This document shows, in pieces, positions 38,601-50,983 of a DNA stretch of 64,000 nt. Location: NCBI GenBank assembly GCA_034509425.1, contig JAVTVJ010000012.1:10575001-10639000 (forward strand). Reading direction: 5' to 3'. Source of the DNA: Eopsaltria australis (taxonomy: Eukaryota; Chordata; Aves; Passeriformes; Petroicidae). The notes below the pieces were generated by a model that was not told the DNA's origin, did no database searches, and saw nothing but the letters and a program-made list of their open reading frames with translations. Position numbers and translations under genes: made by a program. The stretch's first letter is position 1. Every line of letters starts with the position of its first letter.

Positions 38601-41019
38601 TTTAAGTAGATCTGGTCTAAGGGTCAGAAGGTTAAGAACAAGTAGTAAACATGACTCACATAAGCAAGGGTCATTTAGATTCAATGGCGAATAGTTTTTC
38701 CTAAGTGAAACGGAATGGGAAGATGTGAGAAGACAAACTGCAGTGGGCAGTAGCACAAGCAAACAATTCAAGATGAGCCAGGAAACAGACACAGAGGCTC
38801 AGAGGTTCTTCTGTGGAGTTTTTCGTGTCAGTAGAAAAAGAAGGCAGGAGTGATTGAGAGGGGGGAGTCCGGGGTAGCTTGGTCACTGAGAAGCATTCAC
38901 AGAAAGAAATTGAAGAATTACTCTACCCAAAGTACCACTCCTGGCACAATGGGATCAACCATGGCATCAGTGATAAGGAATTCAGAAAATAGAACCAGTT
39001 AAAAAAGAAAGGACAAAATTTGGCAGGTCCAGGGTGTCCAAGACTATTTCCATTGTTCAGAGAGAAGAAAATCAGGGAAAGCACACATCAATGGATAGGA
39101 TATATTGCAGATATAAAATGGGGCATCAAGGAGAAAGTGTATTACAGTTGCTGAGATCAGTAGTCAGGCAGCACACTCATAAAGAAAGGACAGTATTTAT
39201 TACAGAGAAGAAATAACTGAAGGCAGTATATATTGTTGGTGGAGTTCTCCCCTCTGTTACTAATTCATTTTTTGTCCACTTTTGAAAATAATTGGAAAAC
39301 TGAACAGTATTGAAGGTAAAGGGAAGTGCATTTCTATCTTAAAAGTGATATAATTCTGTGACAATTTAAATGCTTCCTGATGCTCTCCTACCTAGCTGAA
39401 ACTTCTGACTACCATTACTCTGATAGCATGTCCTGTTTCAGGAAGCAAAACCAGGGGGATCTTCGTAATTTTTCTGTTTACTAAAGATCAGAATGGATTT
39501 TCTCAACATTTCGGTTTTTAAAGAAGTGAAATTAATATACACCTTAGTAACAAAGCAGCTGTGAAGCTCTGCAGGAATCCCATCAACAAGGAAAGCAAGC
39601 AGGATGAGTAGAAAGAACCAGCTGGTTGATCAGAAGAGAAGGCAGCTTGCTGAAGAATCTGTCATCCCTGAATCTTCAATTGGTGCGCCATTTTGTCGTT
39701 AGCAGGGACTCCTTACATTAAGTCCCATTTTTGCTCTCACTGCTCAATCAATATGACAGCTTTGGTTCTAAATTCAGTGGAAGTCTTGGACCTAATTTAA
39801 ATTATTCCCTGATAATTTATTTAGAAATATCAAATGAATGGAAAAGCGGTAAAATTCAGATGTACCAGATATAATCAATTTTTAACTCTGAATGTAAACT
39901 TTATTCTCAAACCGTTGAGATTATTCATGTGGTCAGTTTCTGCAGTCTCTAGCAATTGTTTTTGGGTTATTTGGGATGGTATTTGTTTTCTGAATTGTTC
40001 TCATGTCATGAGTTTCTTAGAGTATTTCAAAGTGAAATACAGTATTTCAAGTCTGTGTCATCATTGTATAGTTTAATGTATATTCAAGTGGTGGTTCTGC
40101 TTACTCTCTGAAACTATATTGCAACAATATGTAGTATTTTTATGAATCTGTTTGTTTCACAGGCTATTGCTTTGAAAGTCTGAGAAAATGTTCTGTTCTT
40201 TTAATTGCTGTTTCCATTAGCAGTTTGCATGTGAGGTTAAAAAATGGAGGGGTGCTTTTTCCTGTTAATTTTATTTATTTTAATGAAAAGGCAGTAAAGC
40301 AGTCATCTCTGACGCATGGCAGGCAGACAACATATTATTCTACAAACCTTTTGGCATTATTCAAGCCACAAGGAATAAGTTAAAACAGGAACCAACAGTG
40401 TGAGAGCCAAGTATCATATATCTGTATTACTCTGAAGCGCAGTGCATCAAGGAGAGCTGGGAGAATGTTGTAGCAAGTGGCTCTATAGAGCAAATGAATA
40501 TTGAAGAAAAGAATGTCAGTACAAGGGTTAAATAGAATTTTCATACAGTAGACAAACATGATTTGGAAAGTTTTATCACTGGGCTACATACGATTGATGA
40601 TAAAGTTTTAACAGGAAAGCTGGTTCCCTTGGAAATTGAATCAAAACTCTGACTGAAGCAGAGGAAAGATAGTGTAAGAAATTGTAGAGGAGCAGTAAAG
40701 GAAAATTGCTGAATCACAAGGTAAGTAGCATTTCTTCAGTACTTCAGCTTCCTTGAAAATACAAGTTAGATCAAAACTTAACGCAATTTGAAATCAGTGA
40801 AAAAGGCAGTGGGATTCTTAGGTCCTTTCTCCCTCTGAATTCACCATGAGTTTTCTGACTAGGTCGTTCCTTATGACATTCAATTTAGATTGCATTGAAT
40901 TATACAATGAGAAAAGTTCTTTTAATGGAAAATGGGCTTTGGATTATCACAGACAGATCAGAAAAGTGAAAGAGAGACATCATCATACTTGAAATTAGGC
41001 ATAAAAGAACTATGTCCAG
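35661..41019. other. Intron, no recognised element
   Basis: Intron sequence. 36838-37086 (plus strand) is an 82-codon open frame with locally raised G+C, and 38571-38886 (minus) has overlapping frames; neither shows a domain I know. The section 38200-38470 is very A+T-rich. No LINE, LTR or microsatellite array was recognised. Confidence 0.5.
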
Positions 41020-41525
41020 AATCATACAATCATAGAATGGTTTGGGTTGAAAGGAACCTTAAAGATCATCTTGATTTAGCCCCTTGGACATGCACAGGGA
41101 CACCTTCCACTAGACCAGATTGCTCAATGCCCCAACCAGCCAGGCCTTGAACACATCCAGAGATAGAACATTCACAACCTTCCTGGGCAACCTGTTCCAG
41201 TGTCTTGCCACCCTCACAGTGAAGATTTTTTTCCCTATATCTAACCTAAATTTCTCCTCTTTCAGTTTGTACCCTTTACTCCTTGTCCTATCACTACAGT
41301 TCCTGACACAGAGTTAATCTCTGACTTCCCTTCAGACACTGGCAATTTGCTGTGGGTTCTCCACACAACCTCCTCTTCTCCAGGCTCAACAGCCCCAACT
41401 TTCCCAGTCTGTCTTCATAGGGGAGATGCTCCAGTCCACTTCTCAGCTTCTCTGGACTTGATCCAACAGTTCCATGTCCTTCTTATTTGGGGCACCAGAA
41501 CCAAAAACACTTGCAAAAAGGACTC
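41020..41525 (-). mobile_element. CR1 LINE, 3' fragment
   Basis: Minus-strand CR1 with a well-preserved 3' end. The plus strand starts aatcatacaatcatagaatgg (repeat of the terminal octamer in reverse complement). It continues gttgaaaggaaccttaaag, gggcaacctgttccagtgtc and ggctcaacagccccaacttt, ending near ggactccaggcc. 5'-truncated; encodes no intact product. Confidence 0.94.
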
Positions 41526-41663
41526 CAGGCCTAAATCATCCATAGCATTTGAAATGTGGAAAATATTTTATGAGACAATAAATGTATTGTGAGAACAGCA
41601 AGGCAGTACTGCTGAATGGCTCACAGTACCCAAAAACAGTTCAGATACAATCTAGCATGTTGA

Positions 41664-41697
41664 TTCAGGAAACTGCACTCCTTAGCAGTTTCCTGAA
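41664..41697. repeat. Perfect 13-bp inverted repeat, 8-nt loop
   Basis: Arms ttcaggaaactgc (41664-41676) and gcagtttcctgaa (41685-41697) are exact reverse complements around actcctta. It lies outside any recognised element. Too short for a typical microRNA precursor. Confidence 0.95.
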
Positions 41698-42943
41698 ATA
41701 ATTTAAAGAAATGCACAACTTTTCTTTACTCACTGTGTACACCTACATAATGAGATAGCAGGGAGCTTTATATATATTTTTTTTTTTTTTGGAGAGTTAT
41801 GATAGAAATATTTATGGATGCCTAATCTCGTTTGCATGACTACAATAAATAGGGAAAAAACTTTGCTATTCATGGCATGTCCTAAAAGCAGGGAAATGTA
41901 AATTGCAGGAAACTCATAATTTGAAGACCCAGCCTGTGTGCCTGGCATGCTTCTATCTCTAAATCAGGAGGACTAGTACATAATATTGCTGAGTCTTTCA
42001 GTGTGGAAGAAAAAATATGGACAATTAAGAAAATTACTGTAGTTCATGGACTACTGCAGAAATAATTTACTTATACATTTGGTGTATATTTTGTTATACC
42101 ATCCTCTGGTTAAAAAAAAGGTTGTTAAATATCAAAGCTTAAAAGGCCAGGTATTATGCATTTACATGCAGGCAGTTGATAAATTGCACTGTGTATGGAA
42201 GGTAGGCGACAGTATCTTCTTGTTTCTCATAATACCTCAGTTAACGAGAAAGTGAAAGTTTTTAGAAACAAGCAAATGAAATTCCTCAGATTTCAAGCTC
42301 TGACTTTTAAAGAGCAAGTAGTCATTTTAGATTTAGTTATGGTAACTTTTAATGCTGTTTTACCCAAATTTAAATGTATAATTATGGGTTTTAAGTAAGT
42401 CATACATTAGACAAGAATTTATTTGGAAAGTCAAGTAGCCATTTCTAGGACTTTTAAGGAAATAGTCTCTTTGTTTGGGTTTTTTTTAACAATAACCAAA
42501 ATGAACCCCTCATGTAGAAATGCTGTGAGAAAGAACCCTGACATTTCCATTCTCATTGGTATATCCCTTATGTTATCTTAGTCTTCCTGTATTTAATTTA
42601 TGTGATATATGGGACATTTTCTCCTCACTGGTCTCTATGAAAACTTCTGCCTGCAAAAATTAGATTAAATGAAAACTTCCTTCCCAAGGTCAGCTTCAGT
42701 TTCTTTAGAGTCAAAGTGAGGATCATCCATCTTTAGTAGTAAAATTAATGATTGCTAAAAATGTTTGCATAGTGGAGAAATCTAAACTAGTTTGAAGTTG
42801 GCTTCTTCACTTGTAAATATCTTGTGTATGGCCATGGCATCAGAGATCTGAGCACAGTTTAATTTATCCTGGCTCTTATTTGGCTTTAGAGACTTGTCCT
42901 ACTGAGCAAACCTGTTGAAAGCCAACTCAATGGCAGTCTCTGC

Positions 42944-43017
42944 TGGCTCTACAGTCCATTCACTGCTCTTCTTTTCTATTATTTAAAAAGAAGAGCAGTG
43001 AATGGACTGTAGAGCCA
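42944..43017. repeat. Perfect 32-bp inverted repeat, 10-nt loop
   Basis: The left arm 42944-42975 (starting tggctctacagtccattcac) and right arm 42986-43017 (ending gtgaatggactgtagagcca) are exact reverse complements for all 32 positions. The spacer is ctattattta. As RNA from either strand this would be a fully paired hairpin. No terminal-repeat transposon, target-site duplication or related copy is seen in the window. The lack of any mismatch says the second arm is young. A local template-switch mutation is the simplest origin; a small-RNA precursor is an alternative. Confidence 0.97.
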
Positions 43018-44929
43018 TTAGGACAGATGCTGAATTATCTAGATAAATGCAGGGTAGAATTGCAATCTCTACTGTATATTTTGGCATGTTTTGTACTGAT
43101 ATGAATTAAAGAAAAATATATTATTTATCAGATAAATATAGTATATTTCTAACTGCATGACTAAGAGATAGTGCCTATGAGAGAATCTTTCCATACAAAA
43201 ATAAGGAATATTATGGCCAAATTCTCTATTTATGCTTTTGTTTCAGGAACTTCAAGATCTGACTATATGTAAATTGTTGTGGGGTTAGTTGGAAGAAAGC
43301 TAATTATTCATCATAATAATAATGTATATATGCAGTTGTTTATAAAATAAAAGTCTAGGCTGTATTTCAGTGTGGATTCCTTTCTAATAAGTACTTATTT
43401 CAGTGAACTAATAAACATAAAACTTCAAAAGGCAGCTTATATTAAACATCAGTCTTTTAAGTTATTCATTTACCCCATTCGGATTTATGGTTAAAATATT
43501 CCTGACAGAAGTAAAGTGCCATTTATCTAATCCAGTTTCCTATGAAAATACACTTAGGTGGTTTTGGAAGACTTCAATTACCTAATTGTATAAGAGAATA
43601 ATTTATATCTCACAGTCAGTAACTTGAGATGCTGATTATTACTCAATTTTCAGTGAAAGATCAGACAACCTACCCGAGGCACTACATACCTTGAAATATC
43701 TCTGTATATTTTGCTAAGAGTGTCAAATGAATAGTGACCTGTGAAATAAAGATCTGTATGCTGTGACATAGTATTTTCATAATCACAAGGATGAATTTAT
43801 CATTTGCTTCAGCTAAATGAAAATAAAAATTTAACACTCCAAGGCCATCTTGTTTTCAGATTACTTTTGGCAAGATTCCAGAAATCCATAACTTTTAAAT
43901 AAATGTAGCGTTTTTTCAGAGTACAACAGCTAAATACTTACCAGTTTATTTGCCATTTACTTATCACCCAATGTATTTTGCTAATCTCTGCTGAAAGGCT
44001 GTTCAGAAAGTGACTCTTAATTCAGAGAGTCATTAGTGGCTTTCAGGGTGTTGAACAAACACCATGTAAAGTTGAGGGCCATTTTTCAAGAGCAGCTTCC
44101 ATACATTAAAAGTGTGATTTATGCCTGTAACTCAGATATTTTGGGTGAAATCTTTGCCTTCTGAAAATTAATGGCAAAACTCCCACTAACTTCAGTTTAG
44201 CCAGATTGTCAGCATTAACTTGTAATCCACTCATGAAGTGATCTTCCAGTGCTTAATTCTGAGAATTCATCATAATATTAAAAAAACCAAATTTTGCTGT
44301 TTGGTTATTATGCAATCTCTCACATATTTAAATCTGTATTTTTTTCTTTGAATGATCTGACTTACTTGAAAATTACATCGATTATAGCAGTAATCACTGT
44401 CTGTAAAATTTATTTTTTGTTAAGTTCTTCAGTGGTTGATCTTTAAACATAGATGTGTTTTATGCACTCTTTGACGCAGAGTCACTGAGAAGGGTACTTC
44501 AGCTACAAAGAGCATCAAATGACTTGCAGGTTCAAAACAAATAAGAGGTGGTACTTAATCACAGAGCAGATGTTCAGGCCATGGGTTTCACAACAGTTCA
44601 AAAAGCTGTTAGACAAATCCATGCAATAAATACTCATCACAGTGACCTGCAGACATACACGTAGGGTTTAAAGACTCCTGAGTGTACCAAGGGAAGGTAA
44701 GTAAAGGAATTTTCACTTCTTGTGCTCCTTGGTAAGTTACTTTAATAGGCCATGAACCTCTTTTTTTAAAAAAACCCTCTTATTTAGGTTCAGAGTTTTT
44801 CTAGCTTTGGCTTCTATTTGCACCTATCTGTATGTCATTCCCTGTAAGCATAAAAAGGTATTTACTGTCCAAAATACATTTTCTGGAGAGGTACTTATAG
44901 TCTTGATTTGAATGGATCAGTTCTCCAGT

Positions 44930-45460
44930 CTCTTCAATCTCTTTTTTTTTTCCCCACAGAGAATTTTAATGTCTTGTTATAAGGCATGCTAGACATGGTT
45001 TTTTTTGAAGTTGTATAGTTGCTGTCAAATTTTTTTCTCAATTCTTTTAAGTTCCTCAGTATCCTTCTTGAAGTGTGGGCACCAGAAAATAGACACAGTA
45101 TTTCCTTCCTAATTTTCCTAACACTGTGTTCTGAAATAAAATCAGTCTTGCATTAGATTTAGATATTATCCTGCTTATACATTCAAGGATTGTATTCACA
45201 CTCTTAGGTAAATCATCACATTAGAAGATGATCTTCATTTGATTATTTTCTATGACTCCTCAGCCTTGTCAGTTCCTGCTTCCAGGACAGCATCTCCATC
45301 TGGTAATTATGATCTGCATTCATCCGTCACTGGTGAATAAGCATACATTTCTTTGCATTATGATATGTGGTATTTAAAAGGATCCTTTTCATCAAGAAAC
45401 TGTGTGACTGGTCTATCTCCAGCTATCATGTTTTCCCTAAAGACTTGATTAAGGGTGACC
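44930..45460 (-). mobile_element. Old, strongly diverged CR1-like LINE fragment
   Basis: The plus strand at 45058-45103 reads agtatccttcttgaagtgtg, ggcaccagaa and agacacagtatt. This is the diverged counterpart of the CR1 block tccttcttgaagtgtgggg-accagaactggacacagtat (minus orientation). A later tttctttgcattatg (45349-45363) may match the CR1 gactttgcatttg block. The edges are uncertain and a T-rich insertion interrupts the left part. Confidence 0.5.
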
Positions 45461-47242
45461 ACATCTCAAACTTGTCCTTACCTGAAAATTAATAGAATTT
45501 AGTCTTACACCACAGCTAACCATGAGCTGAAGGAATTTAATTTCAATATTTCCATAATTTCAGGCTGTCATTCCTTATGTTTATGGCCATGTAAGGTTCA
45601 TCATTGCACCATGAGGCTTGAACTTTGGCTGATCAAGTCTACTTCACAAGAGGTTAATAGTTCATTGATAATGAAATTAAGCACTAGTACAGATTGTTTA
45701 TTGCCAACAGTTGAGAGGAATATTACCAAACAATGTTAAAAATTCCAAAAAGGTGGGAAATTGGTAGTCTGAGGGATTCTTGAAATAAATGAAGATTAAT
45801 AATATTTATTGAAGAGGAGAATAATAAAATTTTAATCTAAGTAGAATTTCTTTCGAGATAAAGGAAGGACATAGTGCAAACTGAATTTCTGTATTTGAGG
45901 CTGTAATATATAGATTATTTTCTTTAACCTTTACTAGGTTTTTCTCAAGGATGTTTTTAGAATAAGAGTGAAACAGGACATCCTATCCATTTGTGTAAGG
46001 CTTTCTTGAAAACTGAATTGCCAAACAACTTCTTCAGTACAGAATTTCTTTGAAATTCCTAGAGCATCCAAAGGATAATAGAATGTACCTGTACTAAAGA
46101 ACATGGATAATTTTGGAATTTTCAGTTTTGTCTATGTAGTAGTTACATCCCATTTTGCGTGCTGCAAGATGGCTGGAATACTACCATTGAATGCTCATGG
46201 TCATGGCAAAGTTTGCAGCACTATAATTCCATCAATCTTTGTGTCATCTGAATTGTTGACAGTAATAATAATAAATTTTGAATTAAATTATTACTAAAAT
46301 CAAATTATTAATAAGAAGAATTGACTTATTATAATTAGATTATTAATAAAGCTATGGTCTGGATATTGGTATAAACCAGGGAAATATTTTTCTAAATTAT
46401 GAATGAATGTTGAGATCCAACAATTTATCAGTTTTTAAATTATTTAACTTTAGTATAAATGTATTTCTATTAAGAAAGCTATGGAGAACTAAGACAAATA
46501 CTTTACAGAATACCATTAATACCATTTTGTCAGCCTAATTTATCACTGCATCAAATAATTTTGCCAAGTGTATTTAATAAAACTTAGCCCTGTGTGTTAA
46601 TATCATTAGTTGAATTGCTGTCTTCTACCAGCTTCTGCCTCAGAAATAAATATTAACAGCTTTTACACTTCAAAAGCCTTTTTTGACTATTGAAATATTC
46701 ACTTTAGTATATAATAACATACAAATTAGCCTATTTTTCTTACAGTCACAAGGAGTAGGTCTTCCATTAACATAATCTTTGTTTCAACATAATCTTGCAG
46801 CATGTGGAAGGTCATGGGGCACTTGGGGAAATTTTAAATGTCAGCTTGCCCTATCGTAAGGCCTAGATGTCTTGGGTTGCATGTTGTACCATGAAACTGA
46901 GGATTTCTGCCACAGGTGATTGAATTTGGGGAATTAGGAATGAGGTGTAGGATCTAAATTAGTGCTAAAAGTGCTAAATTTGCACAGGTCATACTGTAAT
47001 TAACTTTTACCTCCTGTTGAATATATATCATGATACTTGTTCTTCTTTTTTAAAAACTGAGCTCCTCATATAGATGCACTACACAAAAAACCATTTTTTA
47101 CTTCATTATTTCTTAGTACAGAATTCAAATTTTAGGACTCTTGAGCTCTTCAAAAACAATATTGGTGTTGGATATCTACAGTTAAGTATGTCTTTTTTGC
47201 ATAGTCCTTTGGATTTTAAATACCAAGTCTCTTCCCTTACAG
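45461..47242. other. End of EFCAB11 last intron, no recognised element
   Basis: A+T-rich intron leading to the acceptor at 47241-47242, with a polypyrimidine stretch (tctcttccctt) directly before it. Nothing else recognised. Confidence 0.55.
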
Positions 47243-47342
47243 AGAAGTTGATCAGGATTCTGATGGCTGCATCAGCTTCAAAGAGTTTGAATCTGCAATG
47301 AAGTATGGACAAGATGAAGTATCACCAGTGTACTTTGACTAA
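47243..47342 (+). CDS. EFCAB11: EFCAB11 last coding exon (C-terminal EF-hand)
   Basis: This is the terminal coding exon. The acceptor is cccttacag ending at 47242. The first base completes a split arginine codon, then GAA at 47244 opens 32 codons to TAA at 47340-47342. The translation EVDQDSDGCISFKEFESA is a complete EF-hand loop: D-Q-D-S-D-G-C-I-S-F-K-E has acidic residues at positions 1, 3, 5 and 12, glycine at 6 and isoleucine at 8, so it should bind calcium. The next residues, MKYGQDEVSPVYFD, end the protein. Human EFCAB11, as I recall, reads EVDRDSDGHVSFRDFEYA and stops soon after YGQ, so this C-terminus is several residues longer. The exon is intact, unlike the one before it, which argues for recent function. 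Confidence 0.92.
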
Positions 47343-47985
47343 GGAATATTTTCTGGTAAAAAGACAAAGTGAAAACTTCAGATCTCAAGATATTTAAAAA
47401 TCAATGAAACTTCATTTGTTTCAGCCAGCATTTTAAGAACTTTGACTGTAAGTGTAGCTCTGAAGAACAGCCTTTGAAGATTTACTGTTGACAAGTTGGG
47501 TGTATTAATTTACATGTGTATATGTGTGTAGAATACTTAAAATATTTGAAATCTCAATTGACTCACAATCACCCTACTTAGGAATTGTAACTCTGTACTT
47601 TTTCTTTTTGACTTAACAGACATAAAAAGGAGCAATTCTAATTTCCAGTTACTGTGAAATTTACCTGTTCCCTTTTTCAACAGACCGAAATATCTCACAT
47701 GTATAGAAACATGCAGATTAAATTTATGGTAGATCATACCGGTTGGGTTTAGGTTTTTTTATCAGTAGTAGGTTTGTCTTCCCTTTACTCTTTTAGTTAC
47801 ATATATTGTTCTTTTTTATACATTACACATTGTTTTTAATTTAACACATGTTGGCTAATTAGCTACATTATTTTTTTCTGAACAATTACTAAGAACTGTA
47901 TATGTAAGGAAGCAAGCATAAATACTTAGCTTTTTCTTTTAAATTTTTTAATAGAATTAAAAATAAATTTTTTAAGCATGCATCA
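47343..47985 (+). other. EFCAB11: EFCAB11 3' UTR
   Basis: The sequence after the stop is A+T-rich and without repeats to the first polyadenylation signal. The 3' end near 47985 is inferred from signal spacing, giving a UTR of roughly 640 nt. Confidence 0.6.
47956..47967 (+). terminator. Polyadenylation signals for EFCAB11
   Basis: ATTAAA at 47956-47961 directly adjoins AATAAA at 47962-47967. This is the first canonical hexamer after the stop codon. A GT-containing stretch (ctgtgtatta, about 48012-48022) lies downstream. Confidence 0.6.
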
Positions 47986-48150
47986 TGGACCTCAGTCTTG
48001 CAGGCTAAAAATTCTGTGTATTAAAACCTTCAGCTGACTTTTAGGGAAGAAGTTGGAGGTATACATATATATATATACACTAGCAAGATCACAGAATTTC
48101 CCAAGAGTTGAGGGGCAGTATAAGGTAGAAGTCTATGAAGTTGTCTTCAG

Positions 48151-48187
48151 CTCTCTCTCTCTCTCTCTCTCTCGCTCTCTTCTCTCC
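48151..48187. repeat. (CT)n microsatellite
   Basis: Thirteen consecutive CT steps, then gctctcttctctcc. The minus strand shows it as GA. Confidence 0.95.
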
Positions 48188-49303
48188 AGTAACTGGGAGA
48201 TATTCTTACCTGCTGTAACTTTATATACATCCATCCAAGCTGTGCTATAAGGAGAGAAATCTTTTTTATTCTATTTATTTTATCTGCGATCACTTCCTTC
48301 TGTCTCTCATGTTCATGTGAATAGTAACAGAAAATAGGGATTTCATTATGGGCACTGTCTCTGATCATATGCCCCACTCTGTGGCTTCATTTCTGTTTAC
48401 TTGCCAGTTGTGAAGTTGCTTATGGTAGAGATTATTTTTTTAACTGTCCAGAAGCAATCCTTTGCTCAAGTAAGCCTAGAATCTGGAGCATGTACTTAAT
48501 ACTGCTGAAAATAAATAGCACAATAACAAATATAATAATGATCAGTTAGAGAAAGAGAGTATCAATTTTACCCTTAAGTCAAGAGAGTCTCCAATTTCTT
48601 TCAAATTTCAGTGAGGCATTCCAGAGTACAATTTACAGGTGAAGTATTTATAAAATGGTATCAATGTTTTCTGTTCCTGTTACATATATGCTTCTGTCTA
48701 GGTACAATTATAGTGGAATCTTTCTCTTTTTTTAATTCCAAGGCAGGTAATATATAAATAATGAGAGAAGTTGGAGACACTGACTATATCAGCAGATATA
48801 CCTGATTCTGTATATAAAAAACAGGTACCTGCTGGATGAAATGAACTGTAACTCAAATATCACACTTTATGTGCTAATCAGTGGGAGCAAACTGGTGTTG
48901 CCTTTGAAAGGTGATTGTAAGTCATGTTAATAGATTGGAACTTTGCCATAGAAATGCCATTTCCCAATGGATGAATGTTTTCATAAGAGAATCATCACCA
49001 TAGATGTTAATTAGCAATATCATCACATGCTCTTCTGAGATGCAGGAGATTGAATTATTATCCCACAGGGATGGTTGATACAGGTCTGTGCACAGTCATG
49101 AGAAAATGTATGACAGTTTGCTGGGTTATTACTTAGACTATATTTTTTGTTCAGTAGACCTCAGGTTTTTTGGTGCCCAGACCTTGTACCCTTCCTTAAT
49201 ACTAAATCCATGCAGTATTATTTTATTGTGATACATTATTTTATCATTATTTATTTACTTATTTAAAAAAAATATTTCGTTCATAAGGAGCAGTTAAAAA
49301 TGC

Positions 49304-49355
49304 TATGGCCTCCTGTTTATATTTCTAGTTATGGCCTCCTGTTTATATTTCTAGT
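49304..49355. repeat. Perfect 26-bp tandem duplication
   Basis: A 26-bp unit beginning tatggcctcctgtttatatt occurs twice head to tail (49304-49329 and 49330-49355) with no mismatch. Stands alone in otherwise non-repetitive DNA. Confidence 0.95.
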
Positions 49356-50763
49356 ATACCTGTAATTTGTTGTCCAAGTAGCTAACAGTGTATATGCTAT
49401 ATTGTACAAGTATAATATTCTGTTAAATATTTTACCAAACAGGAAACTCTTTGTATGCTTTGAATAGTAAGAAATTGATATATCTTGTATATAGGGCAAG
49501 GAACTCTAGAGAGGGAAGTGCTCTTATCTCCTTTATTTCCACATGTTCCCAATTCTCATTTTCTCAAGGACTTGAAAAGGTGCTATGAACATGAATTGCT
49601 GAATCAACATTAACTCCAGGAAAGGCCAATGAAATTTTTTTACCATGTTGGAAGTTTTTTAGGAAAGAGAAGATCTGTATTAAAGGATGATAAGTACTCT
49701 AATTTCTCTTCCCATAGGGACTGACAGAAAGAAACTGCTGATGACCACAGTGAAGTGGAACTGAGTAGGCCATGGTGACACTCTTCCTTTTGAATACTTG
49801 AATGGAAATTAATTACTAGCTACTGCTTGTCTGGGTTTTGGCTAGCAAACTGCAGAAACACTTCAACCATGGCTAAAACCAAATAAAATTAGGAGTGACA
49901 TCTATTAGGTGGTGGCCTGTTCTCACTAATGGTTTGGGAAAAAAACAAAAACAATAGCTACCCAGCTATTGGGTGAAAGAGGCTACAAGCTCCTCAGTTT
50001 TTGTTTTCTGCTGCTGTTAGAGCTCAATATCAAAGGTCAACATGGAAGGATTGACAGAGCTAAGAGCTATGATCAACCTTAGCCTACAAGCTGCAGCTGT
50101 GACAACTCAGTTTAACTCCAGTGATATAAAATGAGACTGTTCACTCATTGGCAGGTTACATTCTTATCTGCAACATTTCCAAGAGTGTAAGGACATCAGT
50201 GATGAACGTGATATTGGCCAAGATAATAAAATAGTTTTGTTTGATCCCTGCCATCTTTGCCCCTGGGAGCCGTAACTGTCTGAACCTCCAGAACTGAAAA
50301 AAAAGGAGTTGCAGTAGCTAAAGAGCCATTGCTCTCTAATAAATAGTTATTCATGTACATTGGAAAAGGGGATGTTCAGGATTTACTTACCAGAATATTA
50401 TACTATCTTTTTAAAGATAATGAATACATTTGCTTTCTCACTACATTAACTTTTTCTTGTTTTCTGACACCTCATTTGCTCAACAAACAGGATTGCCTTG
50501 TTAAAAGTATCCATTAAAAATATTTACTTTCCAAGTAAGTGATCATCTGTTTAAATTATTTTCAAATGTATCCTTTATATGCTTAGCCAATTGCCACCAT
50601 TTTATAGCAAATAGATTGTATAACCATAAATGTTATCAAAGTATATTTGTTTTGTTCCCCTGGGACTTCTGTAATTCCCTGTAGCTGTTGCAATCTAGTA
50701 ATCTGTAATTTCCTTTTAAAGGATTTGGATGGTTTAGACTTTTTATCATGGTCTGTACCGACA

Positions 50764-50983
50764 GCAAAGAGGGCAACCTGTTTTAAATGGAAAAAGGGTA
50801 GCTTTAGTTTGAACAAGTTGTTCAGAGAAGCTATGAATGCTCCATCATTGGAAGCATTCAAGGTCAGGCTGGATGGGGCTTTGAGTGACCTGATCTTGTG
50901 AAAGATGTCCCTGTTCATGACAGGGGGTGGACTAGATGACCTTTAAATATTCTTCCCAACCAATTCCATTCTATGTTTCTATT
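50764..50983 (+). mobile_element. CR1 LINE, 3'-terminal fragment
   Basis: Plus-strand CR1, about 220 bp. It holds the end of ORF2 and the 3' end: aagttgttcagagaagctat, ggaagcattcaaggtcaggc, tggatggggctttgagtga, gactagatgacctttaaat, and a terminal ccattctatgtttctatt. 5'-truncated. Confidence 0.92.

Larger units (their letters stand above)
41526..44929. other. Intron with two perfect inverted repeats
   Basis: Apart from the hairpins at 41664-41697 and 42944-43017 and a T-run at 41777-41790, I recognise nothing in this interval. Confidence 0.5.
47986..50763. other. Intergenic DNA after EFCAB11: microsatellites and a tandem duplication
   Basis: A+T-rich DNA with a short TA tract (48060-48079), a CT microsatellite (48151-48187) and a 26-bp tandem duplication (49304-49355), each noted separately where supported. 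No exon or LINE recognised. Confidence 0.5.

Noticed and set aside
42944..43017. Calling the hairpin a microRNA gene
   Set aside because: Animal microRNA precursors normally have mismatches and bulges; a perfect stem with no expression data does not support the call.
50583..50918. 111-codon minus-strand open frame
   Set aside because: It is mostly antisense to the plus-strand CR1 at 50764-50983.
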